From: Lasiosphaeria ovina
Lineage: Eukaryota > Ascomycota > Sordariomycetes > Sordariales > Lasiosphaeriaceae
Reading direction: 5' to 3'
NCBI GenBank assembly: GCA_033439765.1
Contig: JAULSN010000003.1
Span: forward strand, 1,612,001-1,676,000
Length of the DNA: 64,000 nucleotides
The first letter of the stretch is position 1. Each line of letters starts with the position of its first letter. Position numbers and translations under genes: made by a program. Positions 35,533-47,561 of the stretch are shown here, in pieces. The notes under the pieces were generated by a model. That model was not told the DNA's origin, made no database searches, and saw only the letters and a list, made by a program, of their open reading frames with translations.

Positions 35533-38500
35533 GCGCGACGCGGGAACTAGACCACTTCCATCAGATGATATGCGAGCAGCAATGGACCCAAACTGAGAGA
35601 AGTACAGCCCCGTTCGAGCTCGATCCGATGACGATCACACAGCAACGAAGGCCGGGAAGAGCGGGCCCTGACGCTTCCGTTTCTGCTTCTGCATAACGAA
35701 GCATGAAGAGAGGCTGGCAAACAATCCAAGGCTCCGGCCGCAGAGGTCGTTTGAGACCTTGGGGGGCGAGAATGATCGGCCGAAAGCGACGACGCCAACG
35801 ATCGTTTGCCCAGACCGCGACGCCGGTGCTGCTGCCGCCGCCACCGCCGCCGCATTGAGTAGCGGCGGCGGCAGCTAGAACAGTGTCATGGGAGGAGGGG
35901 TATGGGCAGGAGCACGAGTACAAGCACCACCGCCAGCGGATATATGGATTTGCGCGCTTTCGCAGGTGGGTTGAAACAAGATAGTAGTAACAGTAGCTCA
36001 CTCACTCAGGTGTGCAATGTTGCCAAACATAATTCCTTTATTATTTGGCCCCAGCAAGAACAGTAGGAGGTAGTCAGGGGATAGAAACCCAAAACTCGAG
36101 AAATATAGGCTCGAGGTTGGCGCCGAAACAAAACGATGGTAATCTAGACAGGCGCCGATTGAGGCTCTCTTTGCATCGCCGTTGAGGGCCAAAGCCGGGA
36201 GAAGGACGGGAAGGGAGCAGAGAAAGAAGAACAAAATTGAACTGGTAAAAAAGAGCTGTTTCGCTGTGCTTGCCACTCCAGTTCACAATGACCAGGCAAG
36301 CTTCTCCAGATGCAATGACAATGATAGTGACGGTGAAGCCTTACGATAGAGCTCCTATCCGTCGGTCGCTCGCTGGCACTGCACGCACCTGCACTAGTCG
36401 TCGTTGTAAACCCCGCCTTGTCACCGCCGGGACAGGCGGATTTGCCAACACAACATCGGCGGGCGGTGCCTGAGAAAGCAGCCAGCCAAGCACAGGCCGC
36501 AGAAATTCCTGTCCGATTTAGATCCCGGCTAGCCTCGTTTGAGACCCGTACCGACCTGGCTGCATTTCATCGCCTGCAGCCCACACAGTCCAACACTCTC
36601 CCTATCAGTATCACCTCATGTCTTTATCATGATAAGTACGGACTCTTTGTCCGCCGCAATGGGTTACATCTTGGAGCAAACTGAACTGCTCTATGGATGC
36701 AGGAGGGATAGATGGATGGATGCCCGTGGGCTTTGTATGCGCAGTATCCGTACGAGATGAACCTACCTACCTACTCAAGCTATCTATGCAAAGCATACCT
36801 ACAATCCAATCCTTGAATGTTTGTTGGCCCGGTACCTGGCAACGAGGAGAAGACTATCGCAAATAAACCGGCAGAAAAGGCCTTTAATAGGTACTTTGGA
36901 GAAGATATAGGCCTCCAAATTTCTAGAATAGGGGTTATAATAGTTATTACCTCCCTCGGCGAAAAACCTACAGAGCGAGCCATAAGGAACTGAGGCCTTT
37001 TAAATCTTGGAAAGTTCCCCGCTAACAAAGATTCAGGGTTAGATTGTACTGTTACCTCCCTACATATTGGACCAGATCTTGCCGCTCGTTGAGCCAGCTT
37101 CCATTGCCAGCTTGACGTCTAGTGTTGGAGATCTGGGACAAAGCTCTCAGCAAAACAGAGTTGAGCTAACGGATGCGGGAGGGAGGACCTGCATAACATT
37201 CACCACCGATGTCTCCTCTGTTTGGCCAAGTGCTTCATTGGGCGGCGGGGTTGGCAAACTCAAGATACAAATAAATACACAGGGAGGTATTCCGTATTGT
37301 AACCAAAAGAGCAACGTTGAGGGAGAACCTTTGGAATTGTGAATATCTAAGTACCTTAGGAACTGGCATTTTATTGTTCACTTGTGCATATATACTGGTA
37401 CTCTTGTTAGGTATCGGTACTTTCTGAGCCTGCTGGTTCCCGCCAACCGGTGAGCGGCACCTCATGGCCCAGAACGGCGCAACTAGGGCGGCCCGAAAAC
37501 GCCACGCAGGGGAAGAATCTGGGGATGGGGCAGATACGACGGCGGCCCCGGGCCTCCGACCTGCTCGCATGTCCGCTACAAATACCTTGGCGTGCTACGC
37601 CCGCACTGCAATATATTGCCTACCTAGGTGGTGTATGGAAATGCCCGTCTCTTTTCATCATCAGCCCGGGCCTTTCTTGAGAGGAAAGAGGCACGGACCT
37701 CCTAGAAAGTATCCCCGTACTTTACCTATTTTAGCCAATGCAAGGCCTACAGGGGCTAACCTCCCTGAAAGGAGCAAACTCCCAAGGTTGAGTCTCCGGC
37801 GTGTTGCATAGCCGATTACACATGGTTTCAGAATGAACATCCATGCCACTCGGACGTGCGTTTCCCCTCACCTCTCTTCTCAGACGAACTACTAGATATT
37901 CCGTCGATTACTTCAATGCCATGGGCTTTTTCTTCAAATGCTACTTTGCTTATCCAAATTTCCGTCCTTTTTTTCCCCGCCTCGTCAGACGATGGATGGC
38001 GCGCAATGGCAATGAATGCACCGCTCGCTTCTCGAGCTACGTAACTAACTAAAAACCTTTGTCGGAGAGGAAAATGGCATGAACTGGATAGACGAGAGAG
38101 TGCCAAGTTTACAGAAGCGCTGCTTGCCATTCCATTCTCCTCTGCGCGATGACTGCCTGCTTATCTAGGCACCTTGGCAACTTACTTACCTTACCTACCA
38201 AGGTAGATATCGAGAAGGTAAGTTCAGGCAGGTAGTAGGTGAGGTGTACATGGAATGTTTTGTACCTTGTCGGGACGGCTCTCTGCTGCCCTTGCCGTCA
38301 GGGAGTTCCCAGTTCCCCACAAACTGTGTGCCTCGAAAGTGTCACAGGACAGGGGCTGTCCATCTAAGCGGCTCTCGAGCCCCTCTCGGCAGGAGAGCCT
38401 CATGGAGGTCCGTCGGCGGCGTCGTCGTCTCTGACAGCGATTCGACTGCCATGGTGCCCCTGGCCAATCCCGTCTGGCCATGTATCTCGGCTCTCGTCCA

Positions 38501-39024
38501 TCAAACAGCTGCCAACCTTCATGCTGCCCGTGCAGGGTCTCAGACTTTGCCGCCTGGGACGACATGCAAGTCACTCCTCTGGCGCCTTGCCCGCATCGTG
38601 ACTTCCATTGATTGAGCATCGCAGGACGTGGTAATGGTTGTCCCCCGCCCCGAGTTCCATATCCCGGCCGCATCTCTTCCATCTACCATGTCCCCCAGAT
38701 CTTCCATTCTTCCCGCTCCTCGATTGCTTCTCGCCAATTCACCCGCATCACCAGGAGTTTCTGGCTTCGTGTTTAGCCGCTGCCCGTTGTTTCCGTGCTC
38801 CCTCTCCAAACCGAGCGAGCCTTCTCTACTTCCTCTCTTTTCTTGACTCTTGCTTCATGATTTTGCCATGACTTAGCCATTGGCCCTAGAGGCCGAGCAT
38901 ATTCGCTTTTTGTTCCGTTCCCCAATCTATCTTGTGTGTTTCTGTTCTGTCCTTCATCTCCTCCTGCTTCGTTCCAGAGCGACTGGCATCGCCGAGAGAG
39001 TTCGAAGGCGTGGGGTTTTCAAAG
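35533..39024. other. 3.5-kb intergenic region
   Basis: No supported gene. The first part is the promoter of the 636-aa gene and has GCC/GCCGCC-type tracts (about 35820-35870). A TA-rich block at about 36880-37060 looks like mutated repeat DNA. TACCTACC and ACCTAGGT motifs occur at 36761-36774, 37618-37630 and 38190-38240. The right end is pyrimidine-rich and probably the 5' UTR of the membrane-protein gene. Confidence 0.45.
36880..37060. repeat. TA-rich block, possible decayed transposon
   Basis: This block is clearly richer in A/T and TA dinucleotides than its surroundings (for example GGGGTTATAATAGTTATTAC at 36932-36951), without coding frames. Such composition is what repeat-induced point mutation leaves in ascomycete transposons. 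I could not identify a parent element. Confidence 0.3.
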
Positions 39025-41193
39025 ATGGCGGCAAACAGTCTCCCAGCGGGAGCTTTCATCACCACCGTCGACGGGAAGAGGTGCACGGCAGTGCCTAGAG
39101 CAAAAACGAGCAGCGCCGCCCAGGAAACCGTCGAAGCGTTCACGAGCATCGCCGCCGCCGCCGCCGCCCCCCCAGCGGCTGCGACTGCGACTCCCGCGGC
39201 CAATGCCGCCGACACCGCGGCCGCGGCCAACAACGCGGCCAACGCAGCTCAGACGAGCGCGGCGGTGGCAATAGCAGTTGGTAGCGCAGATGCGAATACC
39301 GCGCCTCCAGAGACTGTTTCTTCTACAAGCGCAGCGAGTACGACGAGCTCCTCCCTGGCCCTGGCTGTCACCACAATTAGCACAACATCCAGTTTTGTCC
39401 CAGACGCAGCGCAAGCAACGCAGGACGAGGAGCCCGCCCAAGTTCCGGTGCCTCCGGTTCTGGCGGCGGCGCCTTCTCGTCCTGTTGCGCTTGACCCTGC
39501 AGCTAGCTCTACCCTCCCAGCCCTCTCAGTCATAACATCTTCACAGCAGACAGTCTCTACGTCTGTAGTAATACCGACCAGTCAAACTGATAGCAGCATA
39601 ACAGCCACGACGGCAGACACCCAGACGAGTTCACCAGTAACAGCTCTCCCCGAGGCATCAGACCTACCCGTATTTACCGACAGTGCTGCGGGAACGCCCC
39701 CTTTTACCGTCATTGGAGCTCCGCAAGCCTCGACTGGCAACGCGGCGCCCGAAGCCACGGACACCCGTTCTTCTAGCAACCAGGCCGTGAGCGCGGCTCC
39801 CAATCCAAATAGCAATGCGGTACAATCAACGGTGGCTGTGGCTGGTGGCGTCATTGGCGGCGTTGTAGCCATCAGCCTTCTGGCATTCATCATCTGGTGG
39901 TGGAGGCGGAAGATGACGAGAAAAAGGAGAAGCACTCTTCTGACGCCGCTAGATGTGGCGGGGTCTTTTGACCGGGATGAGAAGGGGGCCTACATCATCA
40001 ATCGCGGCAGTATAGGGCCAACTCCCATGGGCGAGAAGTTCAGGGCCGCCCTAGGCTACAACATGAAGAAAATCCGCACTCGCATTGCCAAGTCCGGCTC
40101 GCCTTCTGTCAACATGGACCGCGGTAACTCGCAGTTTATGGACCCCATCGGCAGCCACAGCCGAGGAAACTCGTCTTCCACGACAAAGGGAGCCGAGGTG
40201 ACAACAAGGGACCGCTTTATGGACTGGTGGACACGTTTGACGGCTGATATGAACTTCAACTGGCGCCTACGCAACGACAAGAACCCTGACCGGGAGAGCG
40301 GCCTACCAGCTACGGGCGTGTCTAACGAAAAGAAGTCAAAGCTGGGCTCGCAGCCCGATTTCCTCACCCTCCTTAGCATGGACGACCGCGAATTAGATCG
40401 GGAAGCACAGCGGCGTCGCGCCAGCGTCTCGCGCAAGAACGGCAGTGCCGGATCCGCCGATCACTTCCTCGGCGGGCTCAGCCTTAACTTTGGCAGCTCT
40501 AGCGACAACCCCTTCAGTGACGCCAACGCTCTGGCACACACATCTGCGCAACCGGCACCGTTAGTTGTCAGCCAGCCGAGCAATCCCTTTAGCGATTCCA
40601 ATGCCATCCGGGATCCCCCGACAGCGGCTGTGGCCAAGCCTTCCACCTATGTCATTGACATGAGGAGGTCACGGGGGCAATCGGTCAGTAGCAACACAAC
40701 CCGGCAACCCAGTGCGCTCTACAACAGCCGCGAGAGCGTAGGGTCTGTCGGATCATTCACGACCCATCGCAATAAATTCCGTTCAGACCCCTTTGATCTG
40801 GAGCGACCAGAGCTTCTGGCGGGGGCCCGTGCCGCGAAGAACAGCATCACTAGCAGTACCGCAGGAACGGCTGGGAGTGAGCCACGCGGCAGCCGGGTTG
40901 GCGGAGCCACTGGGCCAGGGGGGCCTGAACCACGCCGCCCGGCGGGCGCACGAACCCGGACCGACAGCTTCAGCTCAAAGTACTCGAGCGGAGTAAGTAT
41001 GGGCGACTGGAGTGATCCGGGGCCCGACGTGGGCCCGGCCGCGACGCGCTGGGACGGCCCGGAGCCGCGGGGGTCACCCACACAAGGGTGGCGCGACCGC
41101 CTGGAGCGCGAAGCTGCGGCGGCCAAGGCTCCCGGTGGGAGGGAGAGAAGGCAAAGTGCCGGGAGCCAAAAGAGCGTAGGAAGGGCGATGTAG
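39025..41193 (+). CDS. Ala/Ser/Thr-rich single-pass membrane protein
   Basis: A 722-aa protein if translation starts at the ATG at 39025; the frame is open further upstream to about 38932 but without ATG. Residues 1-268 are rich in Ala, Thr, Ser and Pro, as in O-mannosylated mucin-like ectodomains. Residues 270-293 form one transmembrane helix (VAVAGGVIGGVVAISLLAFI, then IWWW) followed by the basic stop-transfer RRKMTRKRR. The cytoplasmic half (295-722) is Ser/Arg/Gly-rich with repeated NPFSD motifs (in DNPFSDANAL and SNPFSDSNAI). The layout resembles Mid2/Wsc-type cell-wall sensors, but I see no Cys-rich WSC domain and no classical signal peptide. An upstream exon encoding a signal peptide, or signal-anchor insertion, is possible. 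The NPF-type repeats could serve endocytic sorting, as they bind EH domains in other proteins. Confidence 0.75.
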   Translation: MAANSLPAGAFITTVDGKRCTAVPRAKTSSAAQETVEAFTSIAAAAAAPPAAATATPAANAADTAAAANNAANAAQTSAAVAIAVGSADANTAPPETVSSTSAASTTSSSLALAVTTISTTSSFVPDAAQATQDEEPAQVPVPPVLAAAPSRPVALDPAASSTLPALSVITSSQQTVSTSVVIPTSQTDSSITATTADTQTSSPVTALPEASDLPVFTDSAAGTPPFTVIGAPQASTGNAAPEATDTRSSSNQAVSAAPNPNSNAVQSTVAVAGGVIGGVVAISLLAFIIWWWRRKMTRKRRSTLLTPLDVAGSFDRDEKGAYIINRGSIGPTPMGEKFRAALGYNMKKIRTRIAKSGSPSVNMDRGNSQFMDPIGSHSRGNSSSTTKGAEVTTRDRFMDWWTRLTADMNFNWRLRNDKNPDRESGLPATGVSNEKKSKLGSQPDFLTLLSMDDRELDREAQRRRASVSRKNGSAGSADHFLGGLSLNFGSSSDNPFSDANALAHTSAQPAPLVVSQPSNPFSDSNAIRDPPTAAVAKPSTYVIDMRRSRGQSVSSNTTRQPSALYNSRESVGSVGSFTTHRNKFRSDPFDLERPELLAGARAAKNSITSSTAGTAGSEPRGSRVGGATGPGGPEPRRPAGARTRTDSFSSKYSSGVSMGDWSDPGPDVGPAATRWDGPEPRGSPTQGWRDRLEREAAAAKAPGGRERRQSAGSQKSVGRAM

Positions 41194-43478
41194 TTCTCCT
41201 TCTTCCCACCTTTCTTCCTAGGGTTCGTCATTGTGCCGGTGTACAAAAAGATGGGACACGGCTGCCATTGCGCCGGGCGTTTTTTTTTTTGCCTTTTGGG
41301 ATTTGTTGCTCAGCTAAGCGTTTTTATTTTACATTTCATCAACCCACTGTCGTTTTCATGACTGGATTAGCTGCGATCGAGGCCTAGGAGGTGGTGCAAA
41401 GGGATTTTATTCAGTGTTGGTCTCCCAAATACCTACCTACCCCCAGCCTGTACGCGCGCGCCTTGGGTCAGGCCCCAGGATTGGGCTCGGGATCAAGGGG
41501 GCGGCCGGGATCAAGGGAGCCGAGAACAGATGTCTGTATCTGGGCGTGCGTGCTCTGCCTGTCTATTACTGTATTGTCTAGTAACCGCTCTGCGTCCCAG
41601 CCTGGACGCGAGGGTGAAGGTCAAGATGACTCGAAGGAATGAAGGATAGCGGCGTGAAGTTTTTTTGCAACGGACTGGGGCGCGATACAGGCTCTTGCCT
41701 GTGCCTCTTGGCTGTTTTGTCTTCGTTTGGAGTGAGGGAGGTGAACTTGAAAGGGGGTTAGGCAATGTCGATTTAGATCAGTACATGCCTGCCTGTATTA
41801 TGACATGACGCTTCCTTGGGGAAGTACAAAGGGGGTCAGTGTTATGTTTATATATATCCGTTTCGCCGGAGAACGGCTGGGCTGAGTTTGGACTGCCTGT
41901 TATGTAGTGGATACGATAAAGTACCTGCCTAGGTAGCTACACTCGCTAATGGGATTTGCAAAGGACTATTTGACGCATCAGTATTGACGTCGTCTTGCTT
42001 GAACCAGTACAGTACAGTCCACCCCAACAAGATATCAACGAGCGGTTGCTGGATACCCAGGCGGAAGATAACGTGAGACTGCGTTGGAATAATACAGGCC
42101 TTGAACCAAAAGTTAAACGTAGGTACCAATATGCAGAGCCTCTGCGCAAGGTGCAAGATTGGATAGCCTCTATTTATATCTTTATATATTTTGTTTCGTC
42201 TGTTTAAGGACTTCCACAGTTAGACATTTCACCGTTGTGGAATTGCCTATACCCATCACCACGTACACGCTAATATGAACACAGTTAAGCAAGATAGGCT
42301 TCAGATAACTCAAACTAGCAGACGTGTTTGCCTCGTTGCATGGACAATGCGATACATACCAGATACCAAGGTATCTAATTTGATCTGCCCCTGTTGCGTT
42401 GGCATGGCAATTCGGCGTTGCAAGCTTTAGCAACCGGGGGAACGTGATTCAACTTCAAGAGTAGAACTTTAAGCTCTGAAGAATGTCTCGATCGGCTATA
42501 TCTGAAGATTGTGTTGTAGATGAGTTTCACTAAGCGCTGAGACCAAGATCTATCAAACCCTCAAATGGTGAAATTTTCCCGGACTTGTAAATGCGCCGTC
42601 GGTCTGAATAAAGGGGGGTCAGGCAAGGGGCTACGAGCCGAATGGTTGTGGGGCTGAGAGGGGCACAGGGCATTAATTGCTTCGCGCCGCCAACACCCTG
42701 GACGCGTGTTGGGGGGCAAAGCCCTTTAGGTCAATTGCGATGTGATTGGTTGTATCAGCTAGCGCCTTGACGCGAAACGCGTTCGAAAAGTCACGAAGAA
42801 CGCGTCCGCCCTGCCAATTGAGACCAACAAGCCAACAGCCTAGCAGATGAATGATTGACCTTTCAAGGCCAATTGATCAAAGCGCCAGCTGTAAATTTTA
42901 TAGAGCGTTCAACGCACACACAGGGAATTTAACAAGACCATTTCGTGTACGCAATACAAGCTGGGCATTTGCGAAACAAGTGATTGCACTTCGCCGCCTC
43001 TAAATACATCAGCCCTCCAAAAGGAATATGCCCACACCCATTTGTGTCTAGCCTGCGTTTCTTCATGCTGGCCGCCTCTTAAATAGTTACATCACCAAAC
43101 CGACGGCAATAGTCGGGAGCATCCAAACCGTTTCCAACGCTTGGCTCATGACCATTACACCGTAGTGAAAACTCCCATACGCCGTCCAATTAAATAGAAA
43201 AAGCCAACAACCAAGCAACGTATGGCGACGCCAGAACAAATAGATAAAAACGTGAAAAGAAGGAAGCAAGAAAATAATCGTTGTACGGCTGCCGAGATCG
43301 AGACCGGCCTGTGTCGAGGTATCATGACGAGTAAAACAGACGTCCAAATGAGCATCCAAAGAAACAAAGAATAGGCTAAAACGCAATGAAAAGAAAAGAG
43401 TCAGGTGATGGAAAGGTAAACCTCAATATGTATATGTGGTGAGAGGGGGATTCGCGCTCATACGCTCATCCCTTTTTG
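41194..43478. other. 2.3-kb intergenic region with inverted repeat copy
   Basis: It lies between convergent genes: the membrane protein ends at the left and the Whi5/Nrm1-like gene at the right. TACCTACC and CCTAGGTAG motifs occur at 41430-41440 and 41921-41940. Copy C of the dispersed repeat lies at 42160-42272. The 42200-43400 part is AT-rich and lacks ATG frames with family resemblance. Confidence 0.5.
42160..42272 (-). repeat. degenerate dispersed repeat, copy C (inverted)
   Basis: Read on the minus strand it gives GTGTACGTGGTGATGGG (42268-42252), then CTAACTGTGGAAGTCCTT, CAGACGAAAC and a TATATAAAGATATAAATAG stretch. The first two blocks match copy B in the same order, and the second matches copy A. 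A TATA-like run soon after TGTGGAAGTCC is what an LTR promoter would look like. No internal coding region is seen. Confidence 0.6.
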
Positions 43479-44638
43479 TCAAGGTAGCAGCTCGTCAAAG
43501 TTAATTCGTCGTCTCGCAACACTGAGGGGTGTCTTGGCCCCTCCCAGCGTACCCGGCGTCTTCCACGGCTTTTGGGCTGGGCTGGGTGTCATATGCACAA
43601 AGTCTGAAAAGTCAAAGGCGATGCCTGGCGTGTTGGGGAACGGAAGACCGCCCCCTGGAGTGGTCATCATAGATGATGGCAGCGCAAGCTTATTCTTTGG
43701 TGGCGGAGTAGATGGAGGCTCCATCCTGCTAGTTTTGGGGTTCGCCGGCGAAGGTGACGCTGCTAGGTAAAGGAGGAGATCAGCACCTTCCTCGCCAGCC
43801 TTGATATCGTCCGCTGGCGCCGCGGCCGACGTCTTGTCTCGGTTCTTCTTGCTGGGACCGGAGTGGCTCCGCATGGGTGGTGTTTGGGGTGGCGACCCTC
43901 GGATATGGCTCGGTCGTAATGAGTGGGAAATTGGAAGGTCGTCCTCGTCCTCGTCGTCGGAGTTGATGACATAACTTGGCGCAATAAGGGCATCAGCCAT
44001 CCTTCCTGAGCCTGCAAAAAACGATACATCAGGCCCTGTTGACGTGGTGAAGTGCTGTTGCCGCCGAGGTTTTATAGGCGATGACTGTGCAAGCTGGTGA
44101 TGGTCTTTCCAAGATGTATGACCGGTCGTGAAAGACCTGTGCGCTGTCGGTGAGTGGCGGAAGCGCTTGCTGGGACTTGACGCAATGTGGTCGAATGAGG
44201 CCATGTAGGTACGCTTCCGGTGGCCAGTACTCCCGCTGCTAGACCCAACGGCGTCTGAAAAGAACGGAGCTTTAAGTGGTGAGCTCATCAAGGCCCTCGT
44301 GGGGTACGGTAGGTCGGATGCGCTCGAAGACGAGTCGGACAGTATGTCACCGTCGGGCATTCGTTTGCGTTTCTCCTCCTCGAGCTTGGGCTCGAGACTG
44401 TCCAGCGTCAGATCCTCCCAACCATATTTCGTCTTGAACTGCGCCAGTGCGAGACGGTCCTGAAGTTTCCGGGCCATCTAATAGCAAAATCATCGATTTA
44501 GCGCATCGTTCTGTGGAGGGAGGGGTGGTCTAGGCCCTGTCACCATACCTTGCTGATTTCAAGACGCTTCAGAACCCTATCTGCCACCGCCTCCGGCTTT
44601 TGCTTCATTGGCGACGACATGACCCTTCGTTGAGACAT
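43479..44638 (-). CDS. Whi5/Nrm1-family G1/S transcription repressor
   Basis: Whi5 and Nrm1 bind SBF/MBF promoters and restrain G1/S transcription until Cdk phosphorylation. CDS is complement of 43479-44477 and 44549-44638 (362 aa). The intron (44478-44548) has GTATGG..TTAG ends, phase 0. The short Whi5-type motif spans the start of exon 2: KLQDRLALAQFKTKYGWEDL. The rest is disordered and rich in Ser-Pro/Thr-Pro sites (SSPLK, SSPIKP, TPPMR, SPSPANP), as expected of a Cdk target. The C-terminus has FDFSDFVHMTPSPAQKPWKT. The start used (MSQRRVMSSPMKQK) is the last possible one; the frame is open to an ATG at 44977, and residues before MSQRR (RTFGPPISPDLPSIF) look protein-like, so the true N-terminus may be longer or come from another exon. 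Confidence 0.7.
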
Positions 44639-47561
44639 GGTAGTTATAGGTGGGGATTGTAGAAAGATCGATGGCAGGTCTGGTGAAATTGGCGGTCCAA
44701 AGGTCCGGCGCCTAGATGCGTGCTGTTGTTGCGCTCCTGCTGCTGCTGTTTCTGGCCGAGGGGTTGCAACACCGACTGACGACAGTGAGGGAGAGGCTGC
44801 CGCCGAGCCTCTGATGGGTTGCAAGATCCAACACCAGGTTTTCAGACACCGTATTTCATGTGGCTCTAATAGGTAGGCTTTGCAGGGGCGGCGCACCGGG
44901 ATGATGTGTGGAGAAGTTGAACGGGAGTTGAGACCGAAGTTGAGGGGACCAAAGGGAGGCTTGAGAGGTTGGAACACCTAAATTCGCATTCCTCTGGAAA
45001 CCGGCAGATTACCTGGGTACTCTAGACCCAGTTGTGAGCACTGGCCCCGGGACGGGAATTACTGGGCTGCAGAGGCGAATCGCAGAGAGACTTGCAGGGG
45101 GTTCGAGCACCAACTTCTCCGCTTTTGGAACCAACGCTCCCCGTTGCCTTGAAAATACGGATCTGACGGGTTTCCACACCACACGGACCAGGACAGGCGC
45201 ATTGGCTTCTCGTGTATCCGTACCTCAATATAAAATACGCAGGTGAGGAAGAACGTACCTTACTGAAACTGGCGCGTGATAGGGATTCTAACAAAAACTG
45301 GAACCTTTGGACGTCAGCATACCGGGACAAACTCGAACAGCCCGGATAATCAAGGTAAGCACGAGAGGTACACCTACCTTACGGTAGTAGAGTAGGTCGG
45401 TGCTTTGTGGCCAACTACTGCAATGGACTAATTCAACGTATCTACGATATGATACTACTCATACCTTACCTATGCTCACAACTCAAACGAAATTTGCGGG
45501 TTCTTGATATCCAGCGGAGCATTGCCTAACGAAGAACGCGGGACGTAAGGTTGGTCAACTACAAAGCAGGCGATGGAACTAGCCACTCTACCCCACGAAT
45601 GTCGGTCGAGGAAATACCTAAGGCACCTATGGCACGGGGCTTTGGGATGTATATTCCACGTTCAAACTTGAAGGCACGTTTATTTCCCACCGTCTTCACA
45701 GCTACCATACATAGTAATGACCGAGCTCCAAGGGCATCACAACTACCGGGTACGCATGTACCTTCCTCGCCATAGGTTTTCGGTGTGGCTCGATGTCTTC
45801 CACGACAGCACGCGGGCGCCCAATTTCTCCACAACCGAGCAAGCCTGGTTTGAGGTGGACAGGCTGAGTGCTCCCGTTACATCTACAGAGTGGATGCCGG
45901 GGCTGGATCCTGGCAAGATGAATGACGGCTCATCTGCCTTTGGAAAGTCCACCTGGTACATGCCAATGGAGCCCACGTTTTACGCCCTATAGCTCCCCGA
46001 GGACTGATATTAGCTCGAATAACCAGGCCAAACTCACGGGGATGGTCGTTCTGGGGAAAAACAATCCAGTGCTGGAGTCAGCCTCCTGCAAAGGGTGGGG
46101 GTTGGGGCACCTCAGGTATGCATAGCGCAACTCGTATTTCACCATTTGAGCGCTCTCATCCCTTCATCAGTCGAGCTACCTCTACGTATTCCCTCGATCG
46201 TGCTTCAAGGTCGATTGATGGATTGGGAACAGTGAGATTGCCCCACCCACCGCCGTGGAAAGCCCACGGTGAGGCAGTGGCCAAAGCGCCCGGCGAGGCC
46301 GGGGTGGAATGATGCCAGCCAGGCGATTGCGAAGATGGGCGGCTTGTCTCGTTGGCTTGCTGGGGAAAGCTTTATTACTGAATGGGCGAGGCGATTTCCT
46401 CCCGTCGCCATGATAAGCTGTGGTCACTGTCTCGCATCGGTATACCTCGTCGAATACCCTCGTGTCCTCTGCAGATTACTTTGTGGCACCCCCTTCCTTT
46501 CCCTTTTTGGCCGCTACTCACTTTCTTTGTCTTATTGCATCCCTTTTACTAAATCAATCCGGGTTCGTGTCAAGTCTCGCGGCCGCTTCCTGTCGATACA
46601 AACAGCCCCTGTCCTAATCCCGTCCCGCTTGTTGCGGCTGTGAGGTGGTTTGGAAACAGAAAGGCCGAAGGAAAGCTGGCGGCTCCATCTTATCTTGGGT
46701 TCCTTCCTTGTTTATCCCTTTGCCTTCCAAGATTCCGTTCGTTACCCCCCGACGGCACACGACTACTCCTTACACGATAACCCGATTCGTTGTCGATCTC
46801 GGTCGCTAAGGAACACGAAAGAGCAACTCCCGTCGCAGGTGGATCTCAAGCCTCGCACACCCCTATCTATCTGTTCTGTATCTTCTTGCCGTCTGCTGCC
46901 GGTTCAGGGCCGTGTATCGCTCCAAGACACGCCCGGGATCTTCTTTGTGGCGGACGCTGAGGAGTACTCCACCTGTTGTCGTCGTTGCAGCTAACGGTGC
47001 CGTGGTATTTTATCGCCGGCCGCGAAACAATCCAAACACCCCCCCCTCAAGCCTGACCAGGGACCGGGGGTCGCGCGATTTTGTCTCTGAGAGCAAGGCA
47101 GCTATCGCCAGCAAATTGGGTCAATGCGACAACAGCAGTTCTGCATTTTCTCTCCAACCCGCAAATACGTCATCGACCCATCTGTCGCACAGCTGGGGCT
47201 CAGGAACGCAACTGTGGATGCAATCGCGACACACACAGATAAATTCAAACAGGAAATAACTACCTAACCTGCAAGAGCTTTTGTTACACCCCCATCTTGC
47301 TATCTCCTTCTCGGACCGCAAACCGTTCGGTTCCTAACTACTCACCTCCGCCACCTCCGCCACCTTTGCCCCTCCCCATTGGCATTGGGCCTCTGACCGT
47401 TGGACCTAACCACCCAAGCTTGTTGCAGCTCTGCGCGGCGCTTCAATTGCTTTGCAAAAGCTGTGTCCAGCTTCCGGCTCGCCAGCATTCCACCCCGCTC
47501 GTTTGTTCCCTTCACATGGTCGCTGGCACTGGCAAGAAGTGAAGATTCATAATCCGGCGCC
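44639..47561. other. 2.9-kb intergenic region
   Basis: It contains the promoters of the Whi5/Nrm1-like gene (left) and of the metallopeptidase gene (right). The first 340 bp may be additional coding sequence of the left gene. A 91-aa ATG frame at 45717-45992 (+) is mirrored by open frames on the minus strand, and I cannot assign either. The 46440-47560 part is pyrimidine-rich with many stop codons and fits a long 5' UTR or promoter. A TACCTTACGGTAGTAGAG-type motif lies near 45376. Confidence 0.45.
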
